Numbered from the stretch's first letter, positions 6,074-13,082 are shown. The stretch is 13,082 bases of DNA from CANKBT01 sp038236005 (GCA_038236005.1 JBBSTI010000098.1:1-13082); one strand, 5' to 3'. The notes: generated by a model from the sequence alone, not told the origin. Made by a program: numbers and translations.

Positions 6074-6972
6074 CCGGGCTGGCGCTCGTCGGCGCTCTGC
6101 TCGGAGCCACCTTCGTCGCGCTGCTGAGCCGCGCCTTGCCGGCCCGCCCGTCGGCGCTCGTCCAGCTCGGAAGGCTCGATGCCGCCTGGCGCCCCACCAC
6201 CTTGCCGACGCTCCAGCCGGGGTTCGGTGCGGGCGTGCTCGGCCGGGCCGGCGAGCGGCTGAACGTCGAGCTGGCTCGGCGCGGCATCGGGCAGGCTCGA
6301 CTGCGCCAGGACCTGGCCCTCACGGGTCGGGACGTGCAGCAGGTTATGGGCCGCAAGGTCCTGGCGGCGGTGGCCGGGCTGCTGATCACCTTGGTCTGCC
6401 TGGTCACCGTGCAGCTGACCGTGGGGGCGCCGCTGCCGATCCTGACGCCGCTGCCGGTCGCGCTCATCGTCGCGGCCGGGTTCTTTTTTCTGCCGGACCT
6501 GGAGGCCCGCAATCAGGCCGCCCGGCGGCGCGAGGATTTCCGGCGCGCCCTTGGCGCCTACCTGGACCTCGTGGCGCTCGAGATGGCCGGCGCCGCGGCC
6601 CCCGCCCAGGCCCTGACCAGCGCCGCGCGGATCGGCAACGGCTGGCCGTTCGCGCTGCTGCGCGACCCCCTCTACCGGGCGCACCGGTCCGGCAACGACC
6701 CGTGGACCGCACTCACCGAGCTCGGCGAACGCATCGGCGTCAGCGAGCTGCGCGACCTCGGCGCCCTGGTGCGCCTGGTCAGCCACGACGGCGCCCGCGT
6801 ACGCCAGACCCTCACCGCCCGCGCCGCAGCCATGCGCCGCCGCGACCTCGCCGACGCGCAGGGCCAGGCCGAGGAACGCGACGTCTCCATGCGGCTCGCC
6901 CAGCTCGTCGTCGCCGCCGGCTTCATGGTCTTTCTCGCCTATCCCGCCATCGTCAACGTCCTGGCCATCTGA
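6070..6972 (+). CDS. tadC: TadC-like type II/IV secretion platform protein
   Basis: A 300-residue second T2SSF-fold protein. An N-terminal membrane helix (about 3-22) is followed by a basic amphipathic region (RLNVELARRGIGQARLRQDL), a hydrophobic pair at about 98-140, and the cytoplasmic helical bundle with 'REDFRRALGAYLDLVALEMAGAAAPAQAL' and the conserved 'LRDLGALVRLVSHDGARVRQTL.ARAAAMRRR' segment. The last membrane helix, 'LVVAAGFMVFLAYPAIVNVL', ends the protein. This arrangement, directly after tadB with an ATGA overlap, identifies the TadC partner. It looks full length. An 84-bp gap separates it from the pilin gene, the largest gap inside the operon. Confidence 0.88.
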   Translation: MTGLALVGALLGATFVALLSRALPARPSALVQLGRLDAAWRPTTLPTLQPGFGAGVLGRAGERLNVELARRGIGQARLRQDLALTGRDVQQVMGRKVLAAVAGLLITLVCLVTVQLTVGAPLPILTPLPVALIVAAGFFFLPDLEARNQAARRREDFRRALGAYLDLVALEMAGAAAPAQALTSAARIGNGWPFALLRDPLYRAHRSGNDPWTALTELGERIGVSELRDLGALVRLVSHDGARVRQTLTARAAAMRRRDLADAQGQAEERDVSMRLAQLVVAAGFMVFLAYPAIVNVLAI

Positions 6973-7055
6973 CCAGGGCCGCGCTGTCCACTCCGGCCGT
7001 CCGGACGCACCTGTCCCCACGGCTGGGAACACCACCCACCCCGAAGGAGCCCTGG
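6973..7055 (+). repeat. 7-bp inverted repeat bracketing the leader of the pilin gene
   Basis: CCAGGGC at 6973-6979, directly after the tadC stop, is the exact reverse complement of GCCCTGG at 7049-7055, which begins at the last base of the pilin ribosome binding site. Pairing would loop out 69 bases and could mask the ribosome binding site or mark an mRNA processing structure before the pilin gene. Seven base pairs over this distance in GC-rich DNA can be chance. Confidence 0.25.
7043..7049 (+). promoter_or_regulatory. Strong ribosome binding site of the pilin gene
   Basis: GAAGGAG lies seven bases before the GTG start at 7057. It is the best Shine-Dalgarno match in the operon, where most other genes rely on translational coupling. 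It fits the high translation a major pilin would need and fixes the start of the small gene. Confidence 0.65.
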
Positions 7056-7056
7056 C

Positions 7057-7257
7057 GTGATCCCGTACAACCTGCTCGTCGCATTCTTCTCCGCCCACAC
7101 CGCCGAGCTGCGCCGCCTGCGCCATGAGGACGGCGACCGCGGCGAGATCGTCCAGACCGTCGTCATCATCGCGCTGTTCGTCGCGGCCGCGATCGTGATC
7201 GTCGCGATCCTGGTGGGCAAGGCCACCACCGCCGCGAACAACGTCCAGACGCAGTAA
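7057..7257 (+). CDS. Flp-like small pilin candidate
   Basis: A 66-residue protein: a charged N-terminal part (residues 1-30, ending in HEDGDRGE), a single long hydrophobic helix of about 33-53 (TVVIIALFVAAAIVIVAILVG) and a short polar tail (KATTAANNVQTQ). Size, layout and position directly after tadB and tadC match Flp-type pilins of actinobacterial Tad loci. Prepilin peptidase would be expected to cut after a glycine just before the helix (G29 before EIVQT). The Glu usually found at mature position 5 is absent (Thr at that position). It may be the structural subunit, or a minor component of a pseudopilus. Confidence 0.7.
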   Translation: MIPYNLLVAFFSAHTAELRRLRHEDGDRGEIVQTVVIIALFVAAAIVIVAILVGKATTAANNVQTQ

Positions 7258-7276
7258 GGCGGGGTCGTCGTACGCC

Positions 7277-7669
7277 ATGCTGTCCTTGCGTACCGCGCCG
7301 CGCGGCGAGCACGGGTACAGCCCGATCGAGGCGGTCGTCACGTTCCCTGCGCTGCTGCTGATCGTGCTGACCGTCGTGCAGTTCTCGCTGCTGTGGCATG
7401 CCCGGCACGTCGCGCAGGCCGCTGCGCAGGATGGCCTGCAGACCGCGAGGGCGTACGCGGGGACGGCCGAGCAGGGCCGGCAGGGCGCCACCGACTACCT
7501 CGCGCAGGTCGCCCCCCGGCTGCTCCACGACTCGGAGGTGCAGGTCACCCGCGGACCGACGCAGGTCGACGTGCAGGTCACCGGACGGGTGCTGTCGATC
7601 CTGCCGCTCGGGCTCACCGTCACCGAGCACGTCACCGGACCGGTCGAACGCTTCGTCGGGCCCGGCTGA
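7277..7669 (+). CDS. TadE-like pseudopilin (first copy)
   Basis: A 130-residue TadE-family protein. The N-terminus reads 'APRGEHGYSPIEAVVTFPALLLIVLTVVQ': a processing-type motif G13|YSPIE with glutamate at mature position 5, followed by one membrane helix (about 19-40) and then 'ARHVAQAAAQDGLQTARA', the Ala-rich helix characteristic of TadE. The remaining half is a small beta-rich domain (QVDVQVTGRVLSILPL). TadE proteins are minor pseudopilins required for assembly of Tad pili. It lies 19 bases after the pilin gene, and its stop overlaps the next start as TGATG. Confidence 0.82.
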   Translation: MLSLRTAPRGEHGYSPIEAVVTFPALLLIVLTVVQFSLLWHARHVAQAAAQDGLQTARAYAGTAEQGRQGATDYLAQVAPRLLHDSEVQVTRGPTQVDVQVTGRVLSILPLGLTVTEHVTGPVERFVGPG

Positions 7670-8103
7670 TGCGCCTCCACCGGTTGTGCAGTCAGGGCGG
7701 GTTCATGGGCGTCGAGCTGGCGATCGCCATGCCGTTCCTGCTCGTGATGCTGTTGCTCGTGGTCGGGCTCGGTCGGGTCAGCCACGGACGCCAACAGCTC
7801 GAGCAAGCCGCAGCGGCCGCGGCCCGCGCAGCCGCCCTCACCACCGGTCCCGGCCTGGCCGGGCAGCAGGCTCGCCAGGCCGCCGCCGACACGCTCGCCC
7901 AGGCCGGTCTGTCCTGCACCGAGCTGCAGATCGATGTCGACACCCGTGCGTTCCGGCCGGGCGGCTACGTGGACGTGACCGCGACCTGCCGAGCCGACTT
8001 GTCTTCACTGACCCTGACCGGCCTACCCGGCTCGGTCGCGCTGAGCAGCACCGCCCGGTCCCCGCTGGAAGCGCACCGCGACTTCTCCGGAGCCCGGTCA
8101 TGA
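7669..8103 (+). CDS. TadE-like pseudopilin (second copy)
   Basis: A 144-residue protein with the same plan as its upstream neighbour: a short basic start, motif G11|FMGVE with glutamate at mature position 5, one membrane helix (about 17-36, LAIAMPFLLVMLLLVVGLG), an Ala-rich helix 'RQQLEQAAAAAARAAAL', and a C-terminal domain of strands (GGYVDVTATCRADLSSLTL). Two cysteines sit in this domain (SCTELQ and TATCRAD) and may form a disulfide. ATG at 7669 shares a base with the previous stop, and the end forms ATGA with the next gene. Tandem TadE/TadF-type proteins are normal for Tad loci; I cannot decide between TadE and TadF. Confidence 0.8.
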   Translation: MRLHRLCSQGGFMGVELAIAMPFLLVMLLLVVGLGRVSHGRQQLEQAAAAAARAAALTTGPGLAGQQARQAAADTLAQAGLSCTELQIDVDTRAFRPGGYVDVTATCRADLSSLTLTGLPGSVALSSTARSPLEAHRDFSGARS

Positions 8104-8549
8104 CCTATGAGGTTGACGTGTTGAGGAGGGACCCGGAAGCAGGCGCCATCGCCATCATGCTGCCGGTGCTCGCCGTCGCGCTCTTCGCGATGGCCGGGCT
8201 CGTCATCGACGGAGGTACCGCCCTCGCGGCCCGCGGCCGAGCCGCCGACGTCGCGCAAGAAGCGGCCCGTGCCGGCGCCGACCAGCTCACCGCCACGTCC
8301 CTGCGCCGGGGCGACCCGAGCCGGCTCACCCTGGACCCGGCCGCCGCCACTCTCGCCGCCCGACAGATCATGGACGCCTCGCAGGTCACCGGACAGGTCC
8401 AGGTGTCCGGCGACACCGTCACCGTCCAGGCCAGAACGGTGAAACGCACCGCGATGCTGTCCGCCGTCGGGATCGACACCGTCAGCGGGCACGCCTCCGC
8501 GACCGCCACCGTCCTGTACGGCGGCACCACCGACGCCACCGGCCGCTGA
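8100..8549 (+). CDS. TadG-like (Flp pilus-assembly TadE/G-like) protein
   Basis: A 149-residue protein with a short charged start (MTYEVDVLRRDPEAG), a membrane helix of about 16-36 (AIAIMLPVLAVALFAMAGLVID) and the signature 'GLVIDGGTALAARGRAADVAQEAARAGADQL'. That signature is typical of the N-terminal region of TadG-like proteins in actinobacteria (helix, then 'vDgG......r..A...A..AA.AGA..l'). The rest is a small extracytoplasmic domain of strands (VSGDTVTVQARTVKRTAML). It lacks the VWA domain of proteobacterial TadG and matches the short actinobacterial form. It is coupled by ATGA to the TadE-like gene, and the next gene starts one base after its stop. Confidence 0.78.
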   Translation: MTYEVDVLRRDPEAGAIAIMLPVLAVALFAMAGLVIDGGTALAARGRAADVAQEAARAGADQLTATSLRRGDPSRLTLDPAAATLAARQIMDASQVTGQVQVSGDTVTVQARTVKRTAMLSAVGIDTVSGHASATATVLYGGTTDATGR

Positions 8550-8550
8550 C

Positions 8551-11500
8551 ATGCTGCGACCACTGCGTGCCCTCGCCGCGTTCCTGACCCTCACCGCGCT
8601 CGTCGTCGGGATACCGGCCGCGCTGCTGCTCACCATCGGCAGCCCGGCGGCCGGGCTCCCCGACCTGCTCGCTGGCGACGTTAGCGACCGAGCGCTGATC
8701 TCCGTGCTCGCCGCGGTCGCCTGGCTGGCGTGGGCGCAGTTCGCGCTCGCCGTCCTCGTCGAGCTCGTCTCCGCAGTGCGCGGCACTCCCCTGCCCCGGC
8801 GCCTGCCGGGGCTGCTGCCCGGACAGCAGGACCTCGCCCGTGTCCTGGTGACTGCCCTGCTGCTGGTCCCCATCGGCGGCGGGGCCCTGATGCCGACCGC
8901 GAATCTTGCGGGCGTACCGGCGTCGGTGTCTGCGGCGACGAGCCCCGTGCGACTGCTCGACGCCGTCCCGATGGCGGCGCGTACCTACGTCGCGGTAGAC
9001 GTCAGGGTCGATACCGGGCAGGCCAGGCCGGACGCGAGCGCTGTGCCGTATACGGTCGGGGACGGTCCCGTCACGCTCTGGGACATCGCCGAGACCCACC
9101 TCGGCGCCGGTGAACGTTGGCACGAGATCTGGCAGCTCAGCAAGGACCTGCCGCAGCCGGGCGGTCACACCCTGACCTCACCCCGCCGGCTGCGTATCGG
9201 CTGGACCGTCATGCTCCCGCCCGACGCCCGATCGCCCCTGACGGGCTCAGACTTGGGCCGAGGGCAATCCTCCCGCGGGCCGTCCGTCACGGTTGCCCCG
9301 GGCGACACGCTGTCCGAGCTCGCCGCGGCAAATGGGCTGCCGGACTGGCACCCAATCTGGGACCTCAACGCCGGAAAGCCTCAGCGTGACGGCAGCGCAC
9401 TCAGGGATCCCGACCTGATCCGTCCCGGCTGGCAACTCGGTCTCCCCGGACCGGCCGACGCCTTGGCGCTCGACCGCGCACTCAATGAGATGCCGGGCGC
9501 CGGAGATGACCGGGGCGAGCCCGTTCCCACACTTGCCCCCAGTGCAACGGAACCGGCGACGGCCTCACCCAGCGCGCCCATTCCGGGAGCCTCCGCACCT
9601 GCACCCAGGTCGGCGTCAACGTCGCCGCCCAAGCCCGTGTCTCCCCCGGCGCTCACCACCCCGCCCGCGTCCGAGTCTGCAGCCGAGCCCACGACCCCGT
9701 CGATGGCCAAGACTCCGACCCGTCCGGCACCGGCCGCTTCGACCCCGTCGTTGGCCGAGCCAGTTCTCCCGTCCCTCACTGCCCCGCCTCCCGTGCTCGC
9801 GTCGACATCTGTGCCAGGACCAGAACCCGTCCCTATCTCGTCGGCTGACCAGGAGACGTCGAGCCCGGGTGCATTCTCGTCGGGCTTCCCCGCGTTCGCT
9901 GGCGGCGGCGTCCTGCTTGCGTCGATCGGCTTGACGGCTCTGCTGCGCGCCCGTCGTCGGCAGTTCCGGGAACGCGCGCTCGGCCGGACCATCGGCACCA
10001 CACCGCCCGAACTTGCACGCACCGAACGCGCTCTGCTCACCCGTGGGCCGGTCGGCGCCCCCGATGTCACCTGGCTCAACACCGCTCTGCGCAGCCTGGT
10101 CCAGATCCTCGACCAGCCTGGCGACCGCCTGCCCGACCTGGTCGCCGTCCAGCTTGCTCCGGACCGACTCGAGCTGTTCTTCGCCACCCCCGTGGTCCGT
10201 ACTCCCGACCCCTGGATCGTCAGCCCGGACGGCCTGCGCTGGTCCGTCGACCGCGGTGTCCACCTGCCGTACGACGTCGAACGGGGCCGCGACCAGCTCA
10301 GCCCCTACCCGGCGCTCGCCACGATCGGCTCGACCGACGACGGCGCGTTCTGGCTCCTGGACCTGGAACACGTCGGCGTGCTGCATCTGACCGGCGACCA
10401 GAGGACGTGCGAGGACCTGGCCCGCTTCCTTGCGGCTGAGCTCGCGCACAACGCTTGGTCCGACCACCTGCAGGTACGCACCCACGGTCTCGGCGGTGAC
10501 CTCGACCGGCTGAACCCGTCCCGGGTTCGAGACGTCACCTGCCTGGCTGACGCCGTCCGGGAGGCCCGCCAGCACCTGACCGAGGTCACGGCCGATGGCT
10601 CCGCCCCCCATTCCGACGTCCTCGCGGGTCGGCTTCACGACGACTCCCCCGGAGACGGCTGGCCGCCGCACGTGTTGCTGGCCCTGACCCACGACGACAG
10701 GGAGGCCAACGAGGCACTTGCGCCCGCGAGCCCGGCAGTCGCGCTAGACGAACTGATGGCGCGCCTTTGCCGGCTGACCACCCGGACCTCGCTGGCACTC
10801 GCCGTCATTCACCCCGCTCTGCCAGCGGACAGCGACGGCTGGCAGCTCCACCTCGATGAGGGCGGCGGCCTCTTTGTCCCCCGCCTCGACCTGCGGCTCA
10901 CCGCGCAAGGCCTCACGCCGAACGAGGCCAGCGACCTCGCGGCTCTCCTCGAGACCGCGCGCACGCAGCCTGACGAGCCAGTACCGCCAGCCCAGGGAGA
11001 CGCGCCGTGGCAAAGGCTCTCGGACGCGACCGGAGCCCCGCTCACCGAACTTCTGGTTCCCAAATGGAAAACGGACCATGAGGCACGGCCGACAGGCGGA
11101 GACAGCTCCCCGGTTGCGCCCGTCCAACTGCAGCCCACCGAGACCCCGCCGCACCTGCCCGAGCCCGTTGCGGACCTCGCGGCCGAGCTCCGAGACCTGG
11201 CCCCGACCCTCAGCGAAGCCGGGCGGACGGCCGTCGCTCAGGCGGACCCCACGCTCGACGAAGATCTCGCCGAGTGGCTCGACCCGGACAGCCGGGTCGC
11301 CAAGCTGACCTTGCTCGGACCGGTCCAGCTGAGAGCTCACGGAGCGACCAGCAACCGGGGTCACGACCGGGCCACCGAGGTCGTTGCCTATCTGCACTGC
11401 CGCCCCAACGGCGTCACCACCCAGCAGTTCGCCGCCGAGTTCTGGCCGGACGAGGAAGCACCGCTCGGCCGGGTCCGCAAGTACGCCAACGACACCCGCG

Positions 11501-12045
11501 TCTGGCTCGGCCGTGACGCCAGGACCGGCAAGGACTACTTGCCCCGCGCCAACGAAGGTGACGGGGGCGTCGGCGTCTACAGAATCCGGGGCGTGCTGGT
11601 CGACGCTGAGCTGTTCCGACGACTCCGCCTGCGAGGCCTGGCTCAGGGTCTCCCCGTCGGTCTCGGCGACCTAGAGACAGCGCTACAGCTTGCCACTGGC
11701 CCGCCGATGCAGCGGCTGCGCCCCGGCGGCGGCGGGTGGCTGACCCAGACTCCGGTGCAGCACCACTACACCGCCATGATCGTGGACACCGCTCATACGG
11801 TCGCAGCCCTCCACCTCAGTAGCGGCGACTATTCAAGGGCCCGAGCGGCAGCACTGATCGCGCTGAACGCTGCCGGGCAGGACGATGTTTCCCTACTCGA
11901 CCTCGTGGCGGCGGCCCGGATGGCTGGTCACCAGGCGACGGCCGACTCCTACATAGCGCGCATCCTCGTCAACAATGAGGCGGAAGTACCCGAGGACCTG
12001 CCCCCACGGACCTACGCCTTCCTCCACGCATGCGGCGCCGCATAA
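8551..12045 (+). CDS. Membrane protein joining LysM domains to a SARP-like winged helix/BTAD module
   Basis: A 1164-residue multidomain protein. Three N-terminal membrane helices (about 8-29, 49-73, 95-113) precede two LysM-like repeats: 167-223 (YTVGDGPVTLWDIAETHLG .. GWTVMLP) and 246-298 (VTVAPGDTLSELAAANGLP .. GWQLGLP). A Pro/Ser/Thr/Ala-rich stalk (about 315-440) leads to a fourth helix (about 444-468) followed by RARRRQFRERALGR. Basic residues (RR83-84 and those after helix four) put the LysM part outside and the C-terminal 700 residues inside. The cytoplasmic part has a 370-residue domain I do not recognise. It ends with an OmpR-like winged helix at about 916-1010 (KLTLLGPVQLRAHG .. RATEVVAYLHCRPNGVTTQQFAAEFWP) and a BTAD region at about 1017-1158 (VDAELFRRLRLRG onward), as in SARP regulators. 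LysM binds peptidoglycan in known proteins. The start follows the TadG-like stop by one base. A membrane-bound regulator of the locus is my inference. Confidence 0.85.
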   Translation: MLRPLRALAAFLTLTALVVGIPAALLLTIGSPAAGLPDLLAGDVSDRALISVLAAVAWLAWAQFALAVLVELVSAVRGTPLPRRLPGLLPGQQDLARVLVTALLLVPIGGGALMPTANLAGVPASVSAATSPVRLLDAVPMAARTYVAVDVRVDTGQARPDASAVPYTVGDGPVTLWDIAETHLGAGERWHEIWQLSKDLPQPGGHTLTSPRRLRIGWTVMLPPDARSPLTGSDLGRGQSSRGPSVTVAPGDTLSELAAANGLPDWHPIWDLNAGKPQRDGSALRDPDLIRPGWQLGLPGPADALALDRALNEMPGAGDDRGEPVPTLAPSATEPATASPSAPIPGASAPAPRSASTSPPKPVSPPALTTPPASESAAEPTTPSMAKTPTRPAPAASTPSLAEPVLPSLTAPPPVLASTSVPGPEPVPISSADQETSSPGAFSSGFPAFAGGGVLLASIGLTALLRARRRQFRERALGRTIGTTPPELARTERALLTRGPVGAPDVTWLNTALRSLVQILDQPGDRLPDLVAVQLAPDRLELFFATPVVRTPDPWIVSPDGLRWSVDRGVHLPYDVERGRDQLSPYPALATIGSTDDGAFWLLDLEHVGVLHLTGDQRTCEDLARFLAAELAHNAWSDHLQVRTHGLGGDLDRLNPSRVRDVTCLADAVREARQHLTEVTADGSAPHSDVLAGRLHDDSPGDGWPPHVLLALTHDDREANEALAPASPAVALDELMARLCRLTTRTSLALAVIHPALPADSDGWQLHLDEGGGLFVPRLDLRLTAQGLTPNEASDLAALLETARTQPDEPVPPAQGDAPWQRLSDATGAPLTELLVPKWKTDHEARPTGGDSSPVAPVQLQPTETPPHLPEPVADLAAELRDLAPTLSEAGRTAVAQADPTLDEDLAEWLDPDSRVAKLTLLGPVQLRAHGATSNRGHDRATEVVAYLHCRPNGVTTQQFAAEFWPDEEAPLGRVRKYANDTRVWLGRDARTGKDYLPRANEGDGGVGVYRIRGVLVDAELFRRLRLRGLAQGLPVGLGDLETALQLATGPPMQRLRPGGGGWLTQTPVQHHYTAMIVDTAHTVAALHLSSGDYSRARAAALIALNAAGQDDVSLLDLVAAARMAGHQATADSYIARILVNNEAEVPEDLPPRTYAFLHACGAA

Positions 12046-12204
12046 CCAGGACGCCTAGCCGTGAGCGCCCGGCGCAGGGCCAACCGACCCCGTCCGCCGC
12101 GGCCCGGCGCACGGATACGCGACACCCGACGCGCTGGCCACCGCTCGGACCCCGGCCGGTCGAAGTCCGCAGGCCCTCGCTGTGGAAGCTCGACGCGTCC
12201 GCGA

Positions 12205-13082
12205 TCACCTTGCCCCGCCGAGGCCGCTGGCCTTCTGGTGTGGCGGGTGGTGCTGACCGAGCTGGCCGGGGAGCGCGCGGCAGCCCCAGGGACCGGGGAT
12301 GTCTTTGCCTGTGGGGACTCCGTCCCGCTCCTCGATGTGGCTCACCAGAGTAATGGAGGCGAGCGCAACGTAAAACAGCCACGACCACCAGGCGTCATGG
12401 TCGTATTCGCGCCGCTCATCAGGCTTGTTGTGACGGATCCAGAACTTGTTTGCCATCTCGAAGAGCATCGCCTCGTCCTTGGTGGACATTGTCGCCTTGA
12501 CGCTGACCCGGTGCCGCTCGAGTACGTCCATGAGGTCGTGCACAGCGTCGCGACGGTAGGTCAGGGTCGATGTGCGGGAGCGGTACTTGCCGATCGCGGC
12601 TTTAACGTGATCACGATCGTCGGCCTTGAGCGCGCCTGTCGCCTTGTCGAGCAAGGGCGCGACTCCGTCTGGGACCGTCCGGAGAATCTCTCCGCGCTGA
12701 GTCATCTCGTAAGTGGGCTCGATGCGTCGAAGGATGTCGTTCGACAGGTTCCGGTAGTTGCTTCGCGCCGGTTCGACCGAGAAGGTGTCGTAGTGCCAGC
12801 CGCAGTTGATGTAGCTGTGATAGCGACCGGACCCTATGACCGGTGAGGAGACATGGTCGTACAAGAACCCGATCATATCGAAGAGCGTGTCATCGTCCCA
12901 GCTGTTGGCGTTCTCGCTCACGGGCCACATCCCTTCGCGCCCTAGGGCTATAAGCATCCGTTCCGGGATGGCGGTCCCAGGGGCGCCTGCGACCCGACCT
13001 TCGTCCGCGCAGTCGTAGCCGAAGGCCTGCTGGAGCTGCCCGGCCTCATCGGCAGCGTTGACCAGGCCGGCGAAGGCCCGGC
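12205..13082 (-). CDS. Uncharacterised protein, possibly AbiJ/HEPN-related (5' end outside window)
   Basis: The minus-strand frame is open from the window edge to the TGA at 12207-12205 (292 codons seen). An ATG at 12957 is possible, but the sequence before it (RAFAGLVNAADEAGQLQQAF) looks protein-like, so the start probably lies beyond the edge. There are conserved-looking blocks: WDDDTLFDMIGFLYDHVSSP, 'SYINCGWHYDTF', 'YEMTQRGEILR', 'RRDAVHDLMDVLE' and 'KDEAMLFEMANKFWIRHNK', then 'WWSWLFYVALASI'. I recall this layout, with an 'F.IRH.N' motif and a final hydrophobic helix, from uncharacterised proteins often found in defence or mobile regions and likened to AbiJ/HEPN-type abortive infection proteins. 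That link is from memory and tentative. The last 40 residues are Gly/Pro/His-rich and look non-conserved. Confidence 0.6.
   Translation of the reverse strand, partial: RAFAGLVNAADEAGQLQQAFGYDCADEGRVAGAPGTAIPERMLIALGREGMWPVSENANSWDDDTLFDMIGFLYDHVSSPVIGSGRYHSYINCGWHYDTFSVEPARSNYRNLSNDILRRIEPTYEMTQRGEILRTVPDGVAPLLDKATGALKADDRDHVKAAIGKYRSRTSTLTYRRDAVHDLMDVLERHRVSVKATMSTKDEAMLFEMANKFWIRHNKPDERREYDHDAWWSWLFYVALASITLVSHIEERDGVPTGKDIPGPWGCRALPGQLGQHHPPHQKASGLGGAR

Noticed and set aside
6049..7491. 480-codon minus-strand frame across tadC, the pilin gene and the first tadE-like gene
   Set aside because: It is fully antisense to well-supported genes, and the translation is Gly/Asp/Gln-rich with no recognisable domain.
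12046..12204. Terminator between the convergent genes
   Set aside because: Short GC inverted repeats exist (GGGCC/GGCCC with a 19-base loop; GCGCC/GGCGC with almost no loop), but none forms a good hairpin followed by a T tract.
12221..12233. AGGCC-GCT-GGCCT hairpin
   Set aside because: A five-pair stem inside the 3' coding end of the minus-strand gene with no T tract; likely chance.
12061..12846. Long plus-strand frame of 261 codons opposite the right-edge gene
   Set aside because: It is antisense to a minus-strand frame with recognisable protein blocks; its translation is Arg/Pro/Ser-rich at the start and shows no domain, as expected for a shadow frame in GC-rich DNA.
1..13082. CRISPR array, tRNA or rRNA genes
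   Set aside because: I saw no regularly spaced repeats and no sequence with recognisable tRNA or rRNA features on either strand.

Overview
The window is very GC-rich, uses frequent GTG starts and packs genes with 4-base start/stop overlaps. Together with the protein families present this points to an actinobacterium, probably a filamentous one of the Micromonosporaceae/Streptomyces/Frankia kind; the exact taxon is inferred and cannot be fixed from sequence alone.

Left edge (1-840, minus strand): the 5' end of an IS3-family transposase OrfA with a recognisable IS terminus at 139, followed by two small coupled genes for excisionase-type (HTH_17/MerR-like) DNA-binding proteins. The stop codon of the second is formed by the IS end itself, so its 3' end was probably altered by the insertion.

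Centre (909-12045, plus strand): one long, tightly coupled operon for an actinobacterial Tad/Flp-type pilus or secretion apparatus. In order: a lipoprotein, a secreted four-cysteine protein, a SAF-domain membrane protein (CpaB/RcpC-like), a MinD/CpaE-like protein with a degenerate P-loop, the TadA/CpaF motor ATPase, TadB and TadC inner-membrane platform proteins, a small Flp-like pilin, two TadE-like pseudopilins, a TadG-like protein, and a 1164-residue membrane protein. That last protein joins extracytoplasmic LysM domains to a cytoplasmic SARP-like winged-helix/BTAD module. No prepilin peptidase is in the window.

Two features dominate. The TadA reading frame is cut by a single in-frame TAG at 4196-4198, while every other gene of the operon looks intact, so the apparatus may have lost its motor recently or depend on readthrough. 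The LysM-TM-BTAD protein at the operon's end looks like a membrane-tethered regulator that could sense peptidoglycan and control the pilus; this is inference.

Right edge (12205-13082, minus strand): the 3' part of a gene for a soluble protein of an uncharacterised family that may be related to abortive-infection/HEPN-type proteins. It converges on the Tad operon across about 160 bp in which I see no clear terminator. IS remnant, excisionase-like genes and a possible defence gene suggest an accessory, mobile region.
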